The translations under genes and the position numbers were made by a program. Positions 39,839 to 49,296 of a stretch of 64,000 nt of DNA are shown here, piece after piece. Each line of letters starts with the position of its first letter. The first letter of the stretch is position 1. The DNA is taken from contig NZ_SHKN01000007.1 in assembly GCF_004217115.1 (NCBI RefSeq), positions 1 through 64,000 on the forward strand, in the 5' to 3' direction. This DNA comes from Ancylomarina subtilis. Lineage in GTDB: Bacteria > Bacteroidota > Bacteroidia > Bacteroidales > Marinifilaceae. Under the pieces are notes generated by a model. It made no database searches. It had not been told where the DNA came from and saw only the letters and a list, made by a program, of their open reading frames with translations.

Positions 39839-40612
39839 GTGAAACTGTCCAATTCTGAACTCAAGTCTTTTCTCGATGAGAAATACGATCTCTACAATCG
39901 GGAAACATTTATCGATACCGATCCCATTCAAATTCCCAAAGGGTTTACAAAAAAAGAGGATATTGAAATAGCAGGTTTTCTTGCGGCAACCATTGCCTGG
40001 GGACAACGGCCTACCATCATAAGAAATGCAAAGAAACTCATGCAATGGATGGATGAAGCCCCCCATGATTTTATACTGAATGCTGAAGATTCCGACCTTG
40101 ATATTTTTGCAGAATTTAAGCATCGCACCTTCAATGGTAAGGATGCCATTTTCTTTATAAAATCACTTCAGAATATCTATAAAAACCATGGTGGATTAGA
40201 AACCGTTTTCTCTAAACCATCAGCAAATGATGGTGATGCAAAAGATGCCTTGGCTCATTTTAGAGAGGTCTTTTTCTCCATTGATCACCCTTCGCGAACG
40301 GAGAAACATGTTTCCAACGTTCTAAAAAAATCATCAGCTAAACGCCTGAACATGTTCCTAAGGTGGATGGTTCGTAATGACAAACGCAGCGTAGACTTTG
40401 GCATTTGGAAAAAGATGTCGCCAGCAGATCTCTATTTACCCCTGGATGTGCATACGGGTCGGGTCGGTCGCAAACTCGGTTTGTTAAAACGGAACCAAGA
40501 CGATTGGCCAGCTGTGGCCGAAATCACACAATCCTTACGACAACTCGATCCAATGGATCCGGTCAAATACGATTTTGCCCTCTTTGGTTTGGGCATTTTC
40601 GAAAAGTTTTAA
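39839..40612 (+). CDS. TIGR02757/DUF2400 family protein
   Basis: This 257-residue soluble helical protein is recognised by GFLAATIAWGQRPTII near residue 45, NMFLRWMVRNDKRSVDFGIW near 165 and LPLDVHTGRVGRKLG near 198. The last segments resemble helix-hairpin-helix DNA glycosylases, so a nucleic-acid role is a guess; no function is established. The start is GTG at 39839, the only suitable codon after the lolD-like stop 11 bases earlier. Confidence 0.8.
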   Translation: MKLSNSELKSFLDEKYDLYNRETFIDTDPIQIPKGFTKKEDIEIAGFLAATIAWGQRPTIIRNAKKLMQWMDEAPHDFILNAEDSDLDIFAEFKHRTFNGKDAIFFIKSLQNIYKNHGGLETVFSKPSANDGDAKDALAHFREVFFSIDHPSRTEKHVSNVLKKSSAKRLNMFLRWMVRNDKRSVDFGIWKKMSPADLYLPLDVHTGRVGRKLGLLKRNQDDWPAVAEITQSLRQLDPMDPVKYDFALFGLGIFEKF

Positions 40613-40648
40613 ATTAACAAGACGATAAAATACTCTAAGCATTAAAAC

Positions 40649-41368
40649 ATGGCTAATTCCTATTTCCAATTCAAGCAATTCAAAATCAATCAGGATGGTT
40701 CTGCAATGAAAGTGGGAACTGATGGGGTTTTATTAGGCGCATGGGCAGATGTCAATGGGGCAAGATCTTTTCTGGATATTGGAACAGGAACAGGTTTAAT
40801 TGCCATCATGTTGGCTCAGCGAACAGAGAAAACTTCAAAGATTGATGCCGTAGAAATTGATGCTTCATCTTATCAACAAGCTGTTAATAACTTTGACGAT
40901 TGTCCTTGGTCGAGCCAAATTGAAGCCTATCGTACTTCTTTTCAGGATTTCATCTGCAAAACAAGCCTTAAATACGACGTAATTGTTAGCAATCCACCCT
41001 ATTTTATCAATTCACTGAAGGCAAAAGAGGAATCCCGCACGCAGGCACGACATACCGATGGTTTGCCGTTCGAAGATTTAATTGAAGGAGCAAAAGCTTT
41101 ATTAAATCCTGAAGGCAGATTTTCTGTCATTTTGCCCGTAACTGAAGGCGATTATTTTATTCGATTGGCTCGAATTACAGGATTCAGCCTAAGTAAAAGA
41201 ATTGAGGTTCTTCCCAATCCAGGCAAACCAGCCAAACGACTCCTGATTGAATTGACTCTAATAAATTCGAATACGGAAGAAGGCTCAATATGTGTTGAAA
41301 ATGGTCAGCGACATGTTTACAGTCCCGAGTATATTGAGCTTTGCAAAGCTTTCTATTTAAAGATGTAA
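40649..41368 (+). CDS. trmN6: tRNA1(Val) (adenine-37-N6)-methyltransferase
   Basis: This SAM-dependent enzyme, YfiC type, makes m6A37 in tRNA-Val. Motif I is FLDIGTGTGLIAIMLAQ near residue 42. The amino-methylating NPPYF motif is near 115, followed by SRTQARHTDGLPF, which is typical of the TrmN6 branch. The 239-residue length is normal. It is the last gene of the plus-strand run that begins with the Na+/Ca2+ exchanger and converges on the lipoprotein gene. Confidence 0.9.
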   Translation: MANSYFQFKQFKINQDGSAMKVGTDGVLLGAWADVNGARSFLDIGTGTGLIAIMLAQRTEKTSKIDAVEIDASSYQQAVNNFDDCPWSSQIEAYRTSFQDFICKTSLKYDVIVSNPPYFINSLKAKEESRTQARHTDGLPFEDLIEGAKALLNPEGRFSVILPVTEGDYFIRLARITGFSLSKRIEVLPNPGKPAKRLLIELTLINSNTEEGSICVENGQRHVYSPEYIELCKAFYLKM

Positions 41369-41423
41369 GCCAGCATTTTACCCGCTCATCAGTCAGTAAA
41401 TCCTCAGATTACCATCACATCGT

Positions 41424-42179
41424 CTAATGACCAGTGGCTAAACTAAAGTTTGTCCATTGCTCTATCAACTCCTGTCTGTTAGGATCATCCCCGGCCTTGA
41501 GTCTATTTAGCCGTTGGTTAATCACCTCCTTACTTGAAAGTGAAGAACGATAGACCTCAGTCGGAAGCAAGGTACTAAAGATGCTGATACCCACTTTCTC
41601 GTTGCCAACCAATTTAAAATCTGTTCCCATCAGCTTACTTAAAGCAAGTCTGATATGGCATGAAAACAATACCTGATTATTAGAATTCAAACGCACCTGA
41701 CAATCCTCATCCTGTTCAAGTGTACTCACACTGACATTCTCTTTTAAACGAGCATCCTCATATTCATACTTCTGAAATCGATCGAAATATTCTTCTTGCA
41801 ATTCATTTGAACTGAAGCGATTTATGTAATTTTTAAAATCAATTCTGGAATAGGGCTTTTCAACAGGCAAAGGAAAATTTATACCAAAAACTTGCTTATT
41901 CTTCCCATCAGGATCCAACCAGATACTCAATCCCAAATTATAGATTCTATTCAATGTCAGTGGTGAATTTGTAGACAGGATAATATCCAGATAGGATTTA
42001 TCATTAGACAACTTCAGAGTCAGCTCATCTTCGGGAAAGAAAACATTAGCCTCAACCCCCTCCAAAGAATTTTGAATAGATGAAGTTTCATTCCAACTTG
42101 ACTGAAGTGCAGGCAAACTGCTACATGACGATGCTATAATTAAAAGCCCCAAAAGGGAAAACAAAATAGATTTTCTCAT
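41424..42179 (-). CDS. Predicted lipoprotein, unknown function
   Basis: This 251-residue protein has a lipoprotein signal (MRKSILFSLLGLLIIASSC, Cys19). The mature part includes a beta-rich segment (NRIYNLGLSIWLDPDGKNK) that resembles carbohydrate-binding-like sandwiches with a calcium-type DPDGKNK turn. I do not recognise a named family. A -7 match (TAAGTTTG, 42211-42204) lies 25 bases upstream, overlapping the end of the intergenic region after the saccharopine dehydrogenase-like gene. Confidence 0.75.
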   Translation of the reverse strand: MRKSILFSLLGLLIIASSCSSLPALQSSWNETSSIQNSLEGVEANVFFPEDELTLKLSNDKSYLDIILSTNSPLTLNRIYNLGLSIWLDPDGKNKQVFGINFPLPVEKPYSRIDFKNYINRFSSNELQEEYFDRFQKYEYEDARLKENVSVSTLEQDEDCQVRLNSNNQVLFSCHIRLALSKLMGTDFKLVGNEKVGISIFSTLLPTEVYRSSLSSKEVINQRLNRLKAGDDPNRQELIEQWTNFSLATGH

Positions 42180-42228
42180 GAAATTTATTAGCTGATTGAT
42201 CTACAAACTTAAGAAAATGAACTCAAGT

Positions 42229-43563
42229 TTACCTACAATCTTCTACAGTCTCGGTGAAATAAACCCCTAATTCTTTCAACTCTTTTAAAACAGGTTCATA
42301 AATCTGAGATGAAACAGGAATCTGAACACCAGCCAGACTAATCTTAGATTGAAGAATCAACTTAGCAGCAATAGCCAGAGGTAAACCAACCGTGTAAGCC
42401 ATAGCCGTATGGTTCTGATCTTTCCCCTCATAACTCATCGACGAAGTAATTTTCTTTTGCTGACCATTTAATTGATAAACAAACTGATGCTGCATTACCA
42501 AAAGATCTTTATCATCGGGATCAAGCGTCCACTTTTCCTCCAAAATTTTCTGAAGAATCAAAGCAGGTGTTCCTTCTTTCACCCCCACTTTCTTATCAGA
42601 GAATAAATCCAACCATCGGAATTTTTCCATAATTGGATCATCTGGTGAGACCGCAATGCAATCGGCAAATCGCACTTCAACAGATCGCTCGTCATAAGGT
42701 AGAAAACTCTCAATATATTCCTTGTAAGTCAGGTTTTCAGAATCACGCATCACATAGGATTCATCGGTACAGCCCAAACTTACAAACGCATTCCAGGCCT
42801 GACAAAAACCTGGCCGACGCATGGTACCCCTCAAAATACTAGGAATCTCTTCAATGTGATACAGACTTCTGTACGAAAGAGAATCTCTATTGGGATACAC
42901 CTCAAAATCGCCATACCCGGGCATAATTGTTTTAAGAGGATGTGCAAACACTTGCTGATATGGCAAGTATTTATATTGACCTTTTTCCTTATAAGTCGCT
43001 ACACCTTGTCCGGCTGTCACTACATTACGTGGATTCCAGGTAAATTTATACTGCCAAATATTCGTTGAGCATGAAGGAGCTAAAATACCTCCACAATAGG
43101 ATCTAAAACTCAACAACTCTCCCCCTTTGGCTTTAATCTCATCAATAATTTTCATCGCTGACATATGATCGATCCCCGGATCAACACCCAGCTCGTTCAA
43201 TAAAAGAACGCCACGTTCTTTTGCCTTTTTATCCAAAACCTGCATTTCCGGCGACACATAGGACGGGCTCAAAAATGGCTTACTCTGCTTCACACATTCA
43301 CGCGCCAACATAGGATGCATAGGGGGTGGTAGCATAGAAATAACCAAATCAGCCTTATCCACTTCCCGAGCTCGCTCTTCTTTATCCGAGACATCAAAAT
43401 TAAAGGCAAAGCCATTGGCATTTTGCTTGATTTTACTTTGAGCAAGCTCCAACGACATATCGGCTAAACGAACTTGCCATTGATTTTCGCTTGCATGTTC
43501 CAAAAGGTAGTCTATCAGACTCGTGGAAGATAGGCCTGCTCCAACGATTAAAATGGTTTCCAT
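42229..43563 (-). CDS. Saccharopine dehydrogenase-like protein
   Basis: This 444-residue NAD(P)-dependent oxidoreductase is related to the glutamate-forming saccharopine dehydrogenase (LYS9 type). It shows the Rossmann motif VGAGLSSTSLIDYLL at the N-terminus, a SMLPPPMHPMLARECV segment near 78 and GVDPGIDHMSAMKIID near 128. A Cys/Gly-rich CGGILAPSCSTN segment near 160 belongs to the substrate domain. Likely pathway: lysine metabolism. No other lysine gene adjoins, so the substrate is uncertain. It is followed by the lipoprotein gene on the same strand. Confidence 0.85.
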   Translation of the reverse strand: METILIVGAGLSSTSLIDYLLEHASENQWQVRLADMSLELAQSKIKQNANGFAFNFDVSDKEERAREVDKADLVISMLPPPMHPMLARECVKQSKPFLSPSYVSPEMQVLDKKAKERGVLLLNELGVDPGIDHMSAMKIIDEIKAKGGELLSFRSYCGGILAPSCSTNIWQYKFTWNPRNVVTAGQGVATYKEKGQYKYLPYQQVFAHPLKTIMPGYGDFEVYPNRDSLSYRSLYHIEEIPSILRGTMRRPGFCQAWNAFVSLGCTDESYVMRDSENLTYKEYIESFLPYDERSVEVRFADCIAVSPDDPIMEKFRWLDLFSDKKVGVKEGTPALILQKILEEKWTLDPDDKDLLVMQHQFVYQLNGQQKKITSSMSYEGKDQNHTAMAYTVGLPLAIAAKLILQSKISLAGVQIPVSSQIYEPVLKELKELGVYFTETVEDCR

Positions 43564-43992
43564 AGTATAAGAAAATTCAAATTGGGTTTTGGGTTCAGAT
43601 TTTGATCATTAAATATTGCAAGAAAAGAGCAATATAAAAAGACAATGAGGTATTATTTTGCAGAAAAACTAAGAATCAGTTCGTTTTGAATTTTATAATA
43701 AATTTTAGATCCCCTTAATCTTATAAAAAGGTTGCTCAACAAACAGATTATTAAAAAACAGCAAAGCTCTTTTAATAAGTCTCCATCAAAGCTTATATTT
43801 GTTCTAAATTTATTTTACCTTCCCTGATTCATTTTTCAGGTTGAAAATAAAGAGCCGATTAAGCCCCGTTAAATACTTGATATTTAACACCAGCAATAAT
43901 TAACGGCAAGTATACAATTAATCGAAGCATATCATTCGCCCCTTGCTTTATGATTGATCCCATCAAGCAAAACGGCAACAAAATATAAGTCC
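43564..43992. other. 429-base divergent intergenic region before mutS
   Basis: No gene is supported. A perfect plus-strand -7 match TATATTTG (43794-43801) would give mutS a leader of about 190 bases. The leader contains small hairpins: CCTGA/TCAGG near 43824-43840, and GTTAAAT/ATTTAAC near 43869-43889 nested in CCGTTAA/TTAACGG. No -33 element is clear. Confidence 0.4.
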
Positions 43993-46608
43993 TTGGCAAA
44001 GCAAAAAAAAGCAGTTGAGACCCCTTTGATGAAACAATATTATCAAATGAAAGACAAGCATCCTGATGCTATCTTATTGTTTCGTGTGGGAGATTTTTAT
44101 GAAACCTTCTCAGATGATGCCATTCGCACATCTGAAATTTTAGGCATTACTCTAACCAAGAGAGCAAACGGTTCGGCCTCCTATGTGGAACTGGCCGGAT
44201 TTCCTCATCATGCCATTGATACCTATCTGCCAAAATTGGTAAGAGCTGGCATGCGTGTGGCTATTTGTGAGCAACTGGAAGATCCTAAAAAAACCAAAAC
44301 CCTGGTCAAAAGAGGCATTGTAGAATTGGTTACTCCAGGCGTATCCTACAACGACAATGTCCTTGAACACAAGGAAAATAACTTTCTAGCCTGTGTGCAT
44401 CTTGAGAAAAAATCGGCTGGTATTGCCTTTCTCGATGTTTCGACGGGTGAATTCCTGACAGCTGAAGGAAGCTTTGAATATATCGACAAACTGATGGGTA
44501 ACTTTCAACCCAAAGAAGTTCTCTATCAGAAAGGAAAAGAAAAACAATTTCATGAATTGTTTGGGGGTAAATTTTACACCTTCACCATGGACGATTGGGT
44601 CTTTACTGAAACGGCTGCCCAGGATCGCTTACTCAGACATTTCGAAACCAATTCCCTCAAAGGCTTTGGGGTACACAACCTTCGGGATGGTATTATTGCC
44701 TCAGGCGCTATTCTTCAGTATTTGGATTTCACCAAGCATTCGCAAGCAGGGCATGTCACTCAAATTGCGCGAATCGAAGAGGATCGTTATGTGTGGCTAG
44801 ATAAGTTTACGCTTCGTAATCTGGAACTCTTTGGCGCCTTAAACGAGGGGGCTAAAACCCTGTCTCAGGTGATGGACAAAACCTTGTCGCCTATGGGATC
44901 AAGGTTACTTAAACGATGGATAGCTCTACCACTTAAAGATCCTGTTCGCATCAACAACCGTTTGGATGTGGTGAAGTATTTTCATGCCAATGAAGAGAAA
45001 GCCTGGGATATTGAAGATGAAATCAAACAGATTGGTGATCTGGAACGGATTATATCCAAAGTTGCAGTGGGACGAATTTCGCCACGTGAGGTGGTACAGC
45101 TTAAGAATGCACTCATCGCCATTGAACCCATTCAAACCAGCTGCCTGCAATCAGGAAATGAAAACCTGGTGAAAATTGGTGAGCAACTGAACCCCTGTCA
45201 GAGTATACGTGAGAAAATTGAGAATGAAATCAAAGCAGATCCTCCGGCTATGGTGAGCAAAGGGGGCGTGATTGCTGATGGTGTATCGGCTAGCCTTGAT
45301 GATTTGAGAAAGATTGCCTTTTCAGGAAAAGATTACTTATTACAGATGCAGGTTCGCGAAAGCGAGCGCACCGGTATTCCATCTTTAAAAATTGGCTTCA
45401 ACAATGTATTTGGCTACTATATCGAAATCCGAAACACACATAAGGATAAAGTTCCTGAAGAGTGGATTCGCAAACAAACACTAGTAAGTGCCGAGCGTTA
45501 TATCACTCAGGAGCTCAAAGATTATGAAGACAAGATCTTAGGAGCTGAAGAAAAAATTCTAGCTCTTGAAACCCGTCTATACAACGACCTAGTGATCAGT
45601 ATTACCGATTACATCAGCTCCATTCAGCTGAATGCTGCTATGATTGCCCGATTGGACTGTCTGCTTTCTTTTGCCAAATTGGCCAAGGAAAATCAGTACA
45701 GCTGCCCTGAAATTAATGACAGCCAGGTGATCGATATCAAACAGGGACGTCATCCTGTGATTGAAAAACAGCTGCCGATTGGGGAATCTTATATTGCCAA
45801 CGATGTGTATCTGGATAACGACAAACAGCAGGTGATTATCATTACAGGACCCAATATGGCAGGTAAGTCAGCCCTACTGCGTCAAACAGCCCTTATTGTA
45901 CTGATGGCTCAGATTGGTAGTTTTGTTCCGGCAGAAGAAGCTAAAATCGGTTACGTGGATAAGATTTTCACCCGTGTAGGTGCCTCCGATAATATCTCTT
46001 TGGGCGAATCAACTTTCATGGTCGAGATGAATGAAGCGGCCAGTATTTTGAACAATCTGTCTTCCCGCTCCCTTATTCTTTTAGATGAATTAGGACGTGG
46101 AACCAGTACCTATGATGGGATATCCATTGCCTGGTCGATTGTGGAGTATATACACGAGCATCCTAAGTTTAAAGGGAAAACCCTTTTCGCAACCCATTAT
46201 CACGAGCTGAACGAAATGGAGCATTCTTTCAACAGAGTGAAGAACTTCAATGTGTCGGTTAAAGAGGTCAATAATAAGGTGATTTTCCTACGCAAATTGG
46301 TTCCGGGCGGATCCAACCACAGTTTTGGTATTCATGTTGCCCGAATGGCTGGCATGCCCAAATCGGTGGTGAAACGTGCAGATGATATCCTCATACAGCT
46401 TGAAGGTAACAAAAACGGTGAAGCTCTGGCCAAGCCTGTTGGCGATATCGCACAACAACGCGAGGGTTTTCAGATGAGCTTTTTTCAAATGGACGATCCC
46501 GTTCTGCAACAAATTCGCGATGAAATACGAGGAATGGATCTTAATAATCTGACTCCGATTGAAGCTCTAAACAAACTTAACGAGATCAAAAAAATATCCG
46601 GATTGTAA
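43993..46608 (+). CDS. mutS: DNA mismatch repair protein MutS
   Basis: It binds mismatches and starts repair with MutL. The mismatch-reading Phe-x-Glu lies in RVGDFYETF near residue 35. Walker A is [13 protein letters not shown] near 625, Walker [13 protein letters not shown] near 700 and the His switch FATHYHEL near 737. The frame is open from a TTG at 43954. The TTG at 43993, giving [15 protein letters not shown], fits the common MutS N-terminus best. No ATG occurs before 44029, which would cut into the conserved start. The length is then 871 residues. Confidence 0.93.
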   Translation: MAKQKKAVETPLMKQYYQMKDKHPDAILLFRVGDFYETFSDDAIRTSEILGITLTKRANGSASYVELAGFPHHAIDTYLPKLVRAGMRVAICEQLEDPKKTKTLVKRGIVELVTPGVSYNDNVLEHKENNFLACVHLEKKSAGIAFLDVSTGEFLTAEGSFEYIDKLMGNFQPKEVLYQKGKEKQFHELFGGKFYTFTMDDWVFTETAAQDRLLRHFETNSLKGFGVHNLRDGIIASGAILQYLDFTKHSQAGHVTQIARIEEDRYVWLDKFTLRNLELFGALNEGAKTLSQVMDKTLSPMGSRLLKRWIALPLKDPVRINNRLDVVKYFHANEEKAWDIEDEIKQIGDLERIISKVAVGRISPREVVQLKNALIAIEPIQTSCLQSGNENLVKIGEQLNPCQSIREKIENEIKADPPAMVSKGGVIADGVSASLDDLRKIAFSGKDYLLQMQVRESERTGIPSLKIGFNNVFGYYIEIRNTHKDKVPEEWIRKQTLVSAERYITQELKDYEDKILGAEEKILALETRLYNDLVISITDYISSIQLNAAMIARLDCLLSFAKLAKENQYSCPEINDSQVIDIKQGRHPVIEKQLPIGESYIANDVYLDNDKQQVIIITGPNMAGKSALLRQTALIVLMAQIGSFVPAEEAKIGYVDKIFTRVGASDNISLGESTFMVEMNEAASILNNLSSRSLILLDELGRGTSTYDGISIAWSIVEYIHEHPKFKGKTLFATHYHELNEMEHSFNRVKNFNVSVKEVNNKVIFLRKLVPGGSNHSFGIHVARMAGMPKSVVKRADDILIQLEGNKNGEALAKPVGDIAQQREGFQMSFFQMDDPVLQQIRDEIRGMDLNNLTPIEALNKLNEIKKISGL

Positions 46609-46623
46609 TCCAACAAGAATTTA

Positions 46624-46676
46624 ACTGGACTGAGAAAAATGTTTTTCAAAAAAAATACATTTTTTTTCAGTCCAGT
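46624..46676 (+). terminator. Long hairpin after mutS
   Basis: ACTGGACTGA (46624-46633) pairs perfectly with TCAGTCCAGT (46667-46676), and A/T-rich inner arms extend the stem. There is no T-run after the stem, so its role as a terminator is probable but not typical. Confidence 0.5.
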
Positions 46677-46778
46677 CATTTCAATAGTGATTCTCTGACT
46701 TTCAGGAAGTCACGAACCCTGCGGTTTTATTAGTATTCCGAGAAAGTGAAAAAAAAGAAGCTATTTTCATTTTTTCTT

Positions 46779-46808
46779 TTGCAGAATCAAAAAAAGCGCA
46801 TATATTTG
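46779..46808 (+). promoter_or_regulatory. Promoter of the tRNA-Gly/tRNA-Leu unit
   Basis: TTG (46779-46781), a 19-base spacer and TATATTTG (46801-46808) match the Bacteroidota consensus exactly. The leader to the first tRNA is about 68 bases and contains a hairpin (ACAA-GGCT/AGCC-TTGT, 46828-46845). Confidence 0.75.
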
Positions 46809-46876
46809 CAACGTCAAAACGAAAAAACAATGGCTGCCGAGCCTTGTTGATTCACCGGAAGGAGCAAAAGCACTAT

Positions 46877-46949
46877 GCGAGAATAGCTCAGTTGGTAGAG
46901 CACAACCTTGCCAAGGTTGGGGTCGCGAGTTCGAGTCTCGTTTCTCGCT
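46877..46949 (+). tRNA. tRNA-Gly(GCC)
   Basis: This 73-base cloverleaf has acceptor stem GCGAGAA/TTCTCGC, anticodon loop TTGCCAA (GCC) and T-arm GAGTTCGAGTC. The discriminator is U, as usual for tRNA-Gly. CCA is not encoded. Confidence 0.97.
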
Positions 46950-46964
46950 CAATCCTTTAAGGAT

Positions 46965-47048
46965 GCCCGGATGGTGGAATTGGTAGACACGCTGGACTTA
47001 AAATCCAGTGGCTTCACGGCCGTGCGGGTTCAAGTCCCGCTCCGGGTA
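46965..47048 (+). tRNA. tRNA-Leu(TAA)
   Basis: This 84-base class II tRNA has anticodon loop CTTAAAA (TAA), a long variable arm (GGCTTCACGGCC), T-arm GGGTTCAAGTCCC and a G-U first acceptor pair (GCCCGGA/TCCGGGT). It lies 15 bases after tRNA-Gly in the same unit. Confidence 0.97.
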
Positions 47049-47052
47049 CAAA

Positions 47053-47086
47053 AAAAGCTTCAATCACAAGATTGGAGCTTTTTTTA
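47053..47086 (+). terminator. Terminator of the tRNA-Gly/Leu unit
   Basis: AGCTTCAAT (47056-47064) pairs with ATTGGAGCT (47071-47079) with one wobble pair, followed by a seven-T run. Confidence 0.85.
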
Positions 47087-47098
47087 TGCCTTAATCTT

Positions 47099-47440
47099 TC
47101 ACTTTCCCTTAAAATTAATAGTGGTTTCAAAACCGCATTTTCTACAACGGATGGTCATCTCCTTAATCGAACAAATTCTTAAAAGGTAGTAAGACAGACC
47201 CGCAAAAATAAAGGCAGAGACAGACATGCCCCAGAAAAATAATTCATCGTCAATATAGATAATTGTTGAAAGAGCTTCATAAAGACTAGTCATGGCTAAA
47301 ATCAATAAAATGATGCCAAAACTTTTCCTTATAACAGGTCGGATACCAATACATGTTTCGTTTAAGTGTTCCCAGTCTGATTCTTGCCCCTCTTTACATC
47401 TACACTTCGGATATACAATTGGTTGGTTAGAGTTATTCAT
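47099..47440 (-). CDS. Small membrane protein with Cys motifs, unknown
   Basis: A 113-residue protein with two predicted membrane helices (SFGIILLILAMTSLYEAL and FWGMSVSAFIFAGLSYYLL). Cys-containing segments lie at both ends (YPKCRCKEG near residue 10 and CRKCGFET near 100), which could form a zinc-ribbon-like site on the cytoplasmic face. I recognise no family. It is convergent with the tRNA unit. The coding call rests on length and sensible topology only. Confidence 0.55.
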   Translation of the reverse strand: MNNSNQPIVYPKCRCKEGQESDWEHLNETCIGIRPVIRKSFGIILLILAMTSLYEALSTIIYIDDELFFWGMSVSAFIFAGLSYYLLRICSIKEMTIRCRKCGFETTINFKGK

Positions 47441-47596
47441 TATATCCAGTTATCCAGCCAATTTACAAAAAAAGTGGATGCTTTGTCTGAACTATTTGAT
47501 GAATGGATTACACAAATAGGACAAGCCTATTTGAAATTAGAAACGAAGAATAAAATTCTGAAGTCTACCAATTACACAATTGAGAGAATAAAACAA

Positions 47597-48190
47597 CTAA
47601 TAACCTATTCTTCCAAAAACCTCAATCAGTTTTCTACTCAATTCAACTTGATTAATTCTCTTATCAGATAAAATAGCCTGAACAATGTACAAATATTCAG
47701 GCATCTCACCTTTTTTCCACTGTAATGAATCGTTGAATTTATCTTTTATAATTTCCGATATTTTTATCCCCAGAGATTCCAAAGAATGTCTTTTTTTATC
47801 CGGAAAATTACACGGGTTTCCTCTGTCTCTGGCGCATGATCTACACTGCCAGCAATGCCCGGAAATTAAGATTTCACTATAAGGAAAGTCAGCTTCAATT
47901 GACAACAACCTCTGATTAAAGCATTTCTTTTGAGCATGATAATCCACGATAGACTCACTGGAATCTAAATTCTTATTCAAAGAAAGCTTGATCCCGATAA
48001 TATTCACAAACTTATACTGATTCAGATATTCAACTATATCAAAATCGTGAGGTGGACACGACCAGAAAGCACCAAAATTTGGACACTTACTACAATAGCC
48101 TAATATTTCGTGAGGAAAATAATATTGAAAAAGCTCTTCGATGGAATTTTCCGAAATATGCAAAGTGAAATTGGGAATAGTCTTATTCAT
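47597..48190 (-). CDS. DUF2284 family Cys-rich metal-binding protein
   Basis: This 197-residue protein has the DUF2284 cysteine pattern: CSKCPNFGAFWSCPPHDFD near residue 33, CWQCRSCARDRGNPC near 113 and a following FPDKKRHSLESLG. The arrangement predicts an iron-sulfur or zinc site. The family is annotated as metal-binding with no established reaction. There is no signal peptide. It precedes the small membrane protein gene on the same strand with a 156-base gap. Confidence 0.85.
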   Translation of the reverse strand: MNKTIPNFTLHISENSIEELFQYYFPHEILGYCSKCPNFGAFWSCPPHDFDIVEYLNQYKFVNIIGIKLSLNKNLDSSESIVDYHAQKKCFNQRLLSIEADFPYSEILISGHCWQCRSCARDRGNPCNFPDKKRHSLESLGIKISEIIKDKFNDSLQWKKGEMPEYLYIVQAILSDKRINQVELSRKLIEVFGRIGY

Positions 48191-48361
48191 CCTGTTTTAT
48201 TAATTAGCTGAGTAGCAAAACTAGCGATTCAAAAACAAACTGAGATATTCTGCATTTAAAATTTTACTTAGAGTCCCTTTGTTTCCTATCTTTAAACACT
48301 ATCTTTATGATCAGTCAATCACGCTTAAAATACGCGTTAAAAACAATCCAATACTCAATAA

Positions 48362-48808
48362 ATGAAAAGAACACTCTCTATTTTAGCATTCTTCATTCTA
48401 TTCTCTTTTAGCTCATTTGCACAAAATGATAAGGCTTATGAAAACACCCTGTCTGAAATGTTTCAGGTATCGGGCTCAGAAGAAACATTTAAAGTAGCCA
48501 TCAACCAAATATTGGCGGCCTACAAAGGACAATACCCTCAAGTATCAGCAGAAATTTGGACCGAGATGGAAGCGGAATTTCAAAAAGCATCAATGGATGA
48601 GCTTGTGGTGATGCTGGCTCCTGCCTATCAAAAACATCTGACTCAAAAAGATTTGCAAGAACTTATTAAATTTTACAAAACGCCTATCGGGACAAAATTT
48701 GCAAAGAAAACACCACTACTCACTCGCGAAGCCATGCAAGTGGGACAGCAATGGGGCATGAAAATCGGTCAGGATTTCGCAGCCAAAATGAAGGCTAAAG
48801 GATATTAA
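48362..48808 (+). CDS. Exported DUF2059 family protein
   Basis: This 148-residue protein has a signal peptide (1-20, ending SSFAQ) and a helical DUF2059 domain: MFQVSGSEETFKVAINQIL near residue 33, and LQELIKFYKTPIGTKFAKKTPLLTRE segments near 100. The periplasmic function is unknown. It is followed by a good terminator. Confidence 0.85.
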   Translation: MKRTLSILAFFILFSFSSFAQNDKAYENTLSEMFQVSGSEETFKVAINQILAAYKGQYPQVSAEIWTEMEAEFQKASMDELVVMLAPAYQKHLTQKDLQELIKFYKTPIGTKFAKKTPLLTREAMQVGQQWGMKIGQDFAAKMKAKGY

Positions 48809-48828
48809 TTTAATCCAACATCTTCTAT

Positions 48829-48867
48829 AAATTGCTGCTTAGTTTCATTACTTTGCAGCAATTTTTT
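48829..48867 (+). terminator. Terminator of the DUF2059 gene
   Basis: AAATTGCTGC (48829-48838) pairs with GCAGCAATTT (48855-48864), ending in a T-run. Confidence 0.85.
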
Positions 48868-48905
48868 TATTAGAAACTACTCCTCATTTATAGAAACTCA
48901 AAACT

Positions 48906-49286
48906 ATGAGCATCGTTCGATTAATGACATGCGAGTCTGCCGTTGAAGCCAACCTAATTAAAGGTCGGCTTAAAAATGAAGGCATCGAAGCTTTTATTAC
49001 CAATGAGAATTTTGCGAATTTGATGCCGCATTACAATCGCATCTTGAATTCCGGCATACAAATCATGATTAGTGACTTGGATTATAATAAGGCAAGTGAA
49101 ATTTTAGAACTAAACACCAAACAAGAATGCATTTGTCCCAATTGCCAATCGAGAAACATCAAATTTAGTTTAGGTCAGAATAAAGTCAAAAAAATCTTTA
49201 TCATCTTCTTTTCTCTTATCACAGCGACACCATTCAACAACCTAAAAAGTGTGTACAAGTGCCAAGATTGCAAAACTGAATTTTAA
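48906..49286 (+). CDS. DUF2007 domain protein with C-terminal zinc ribbon
   Basis: A 126-residue protein. Residues 1-68 match the DUF2007 (putative signal-transducing) pattern: RLMTCESAVEANLIKGRLKNEGIEA and a late IMISDLDYNKASEIL. Residues 74-126 form a ribbon with CPNCQS and CQDCKTEF flanking a hydrophobic stretch (KIFIIFFSLITATPF) that may be a membrane segment. The function is unknown. It lies 10 bases before the metallo-beta-lactamase-fold gene, so the two are probably one operon. Confidence 0.8.
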   Translation: MSIVRLMTCESAVEANLIKGRLKNEGIEAFITNENFANLMPHYNRILNSGIQIMISDLDYNKASEILELNTKQECICPNCQSRNIKFSLGQNKVKKIFIIFFSLITATPFNNLKSVYKCQDCKTEF

Positions 49287-49296
49287 AACAGAACCA

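Noticed and set aside
46908-47189. 93-residue ORF over the tRNA-Gly/Leu genes
   Set aside because: It is read through two clear tRNA cloverleaves and a terminator.
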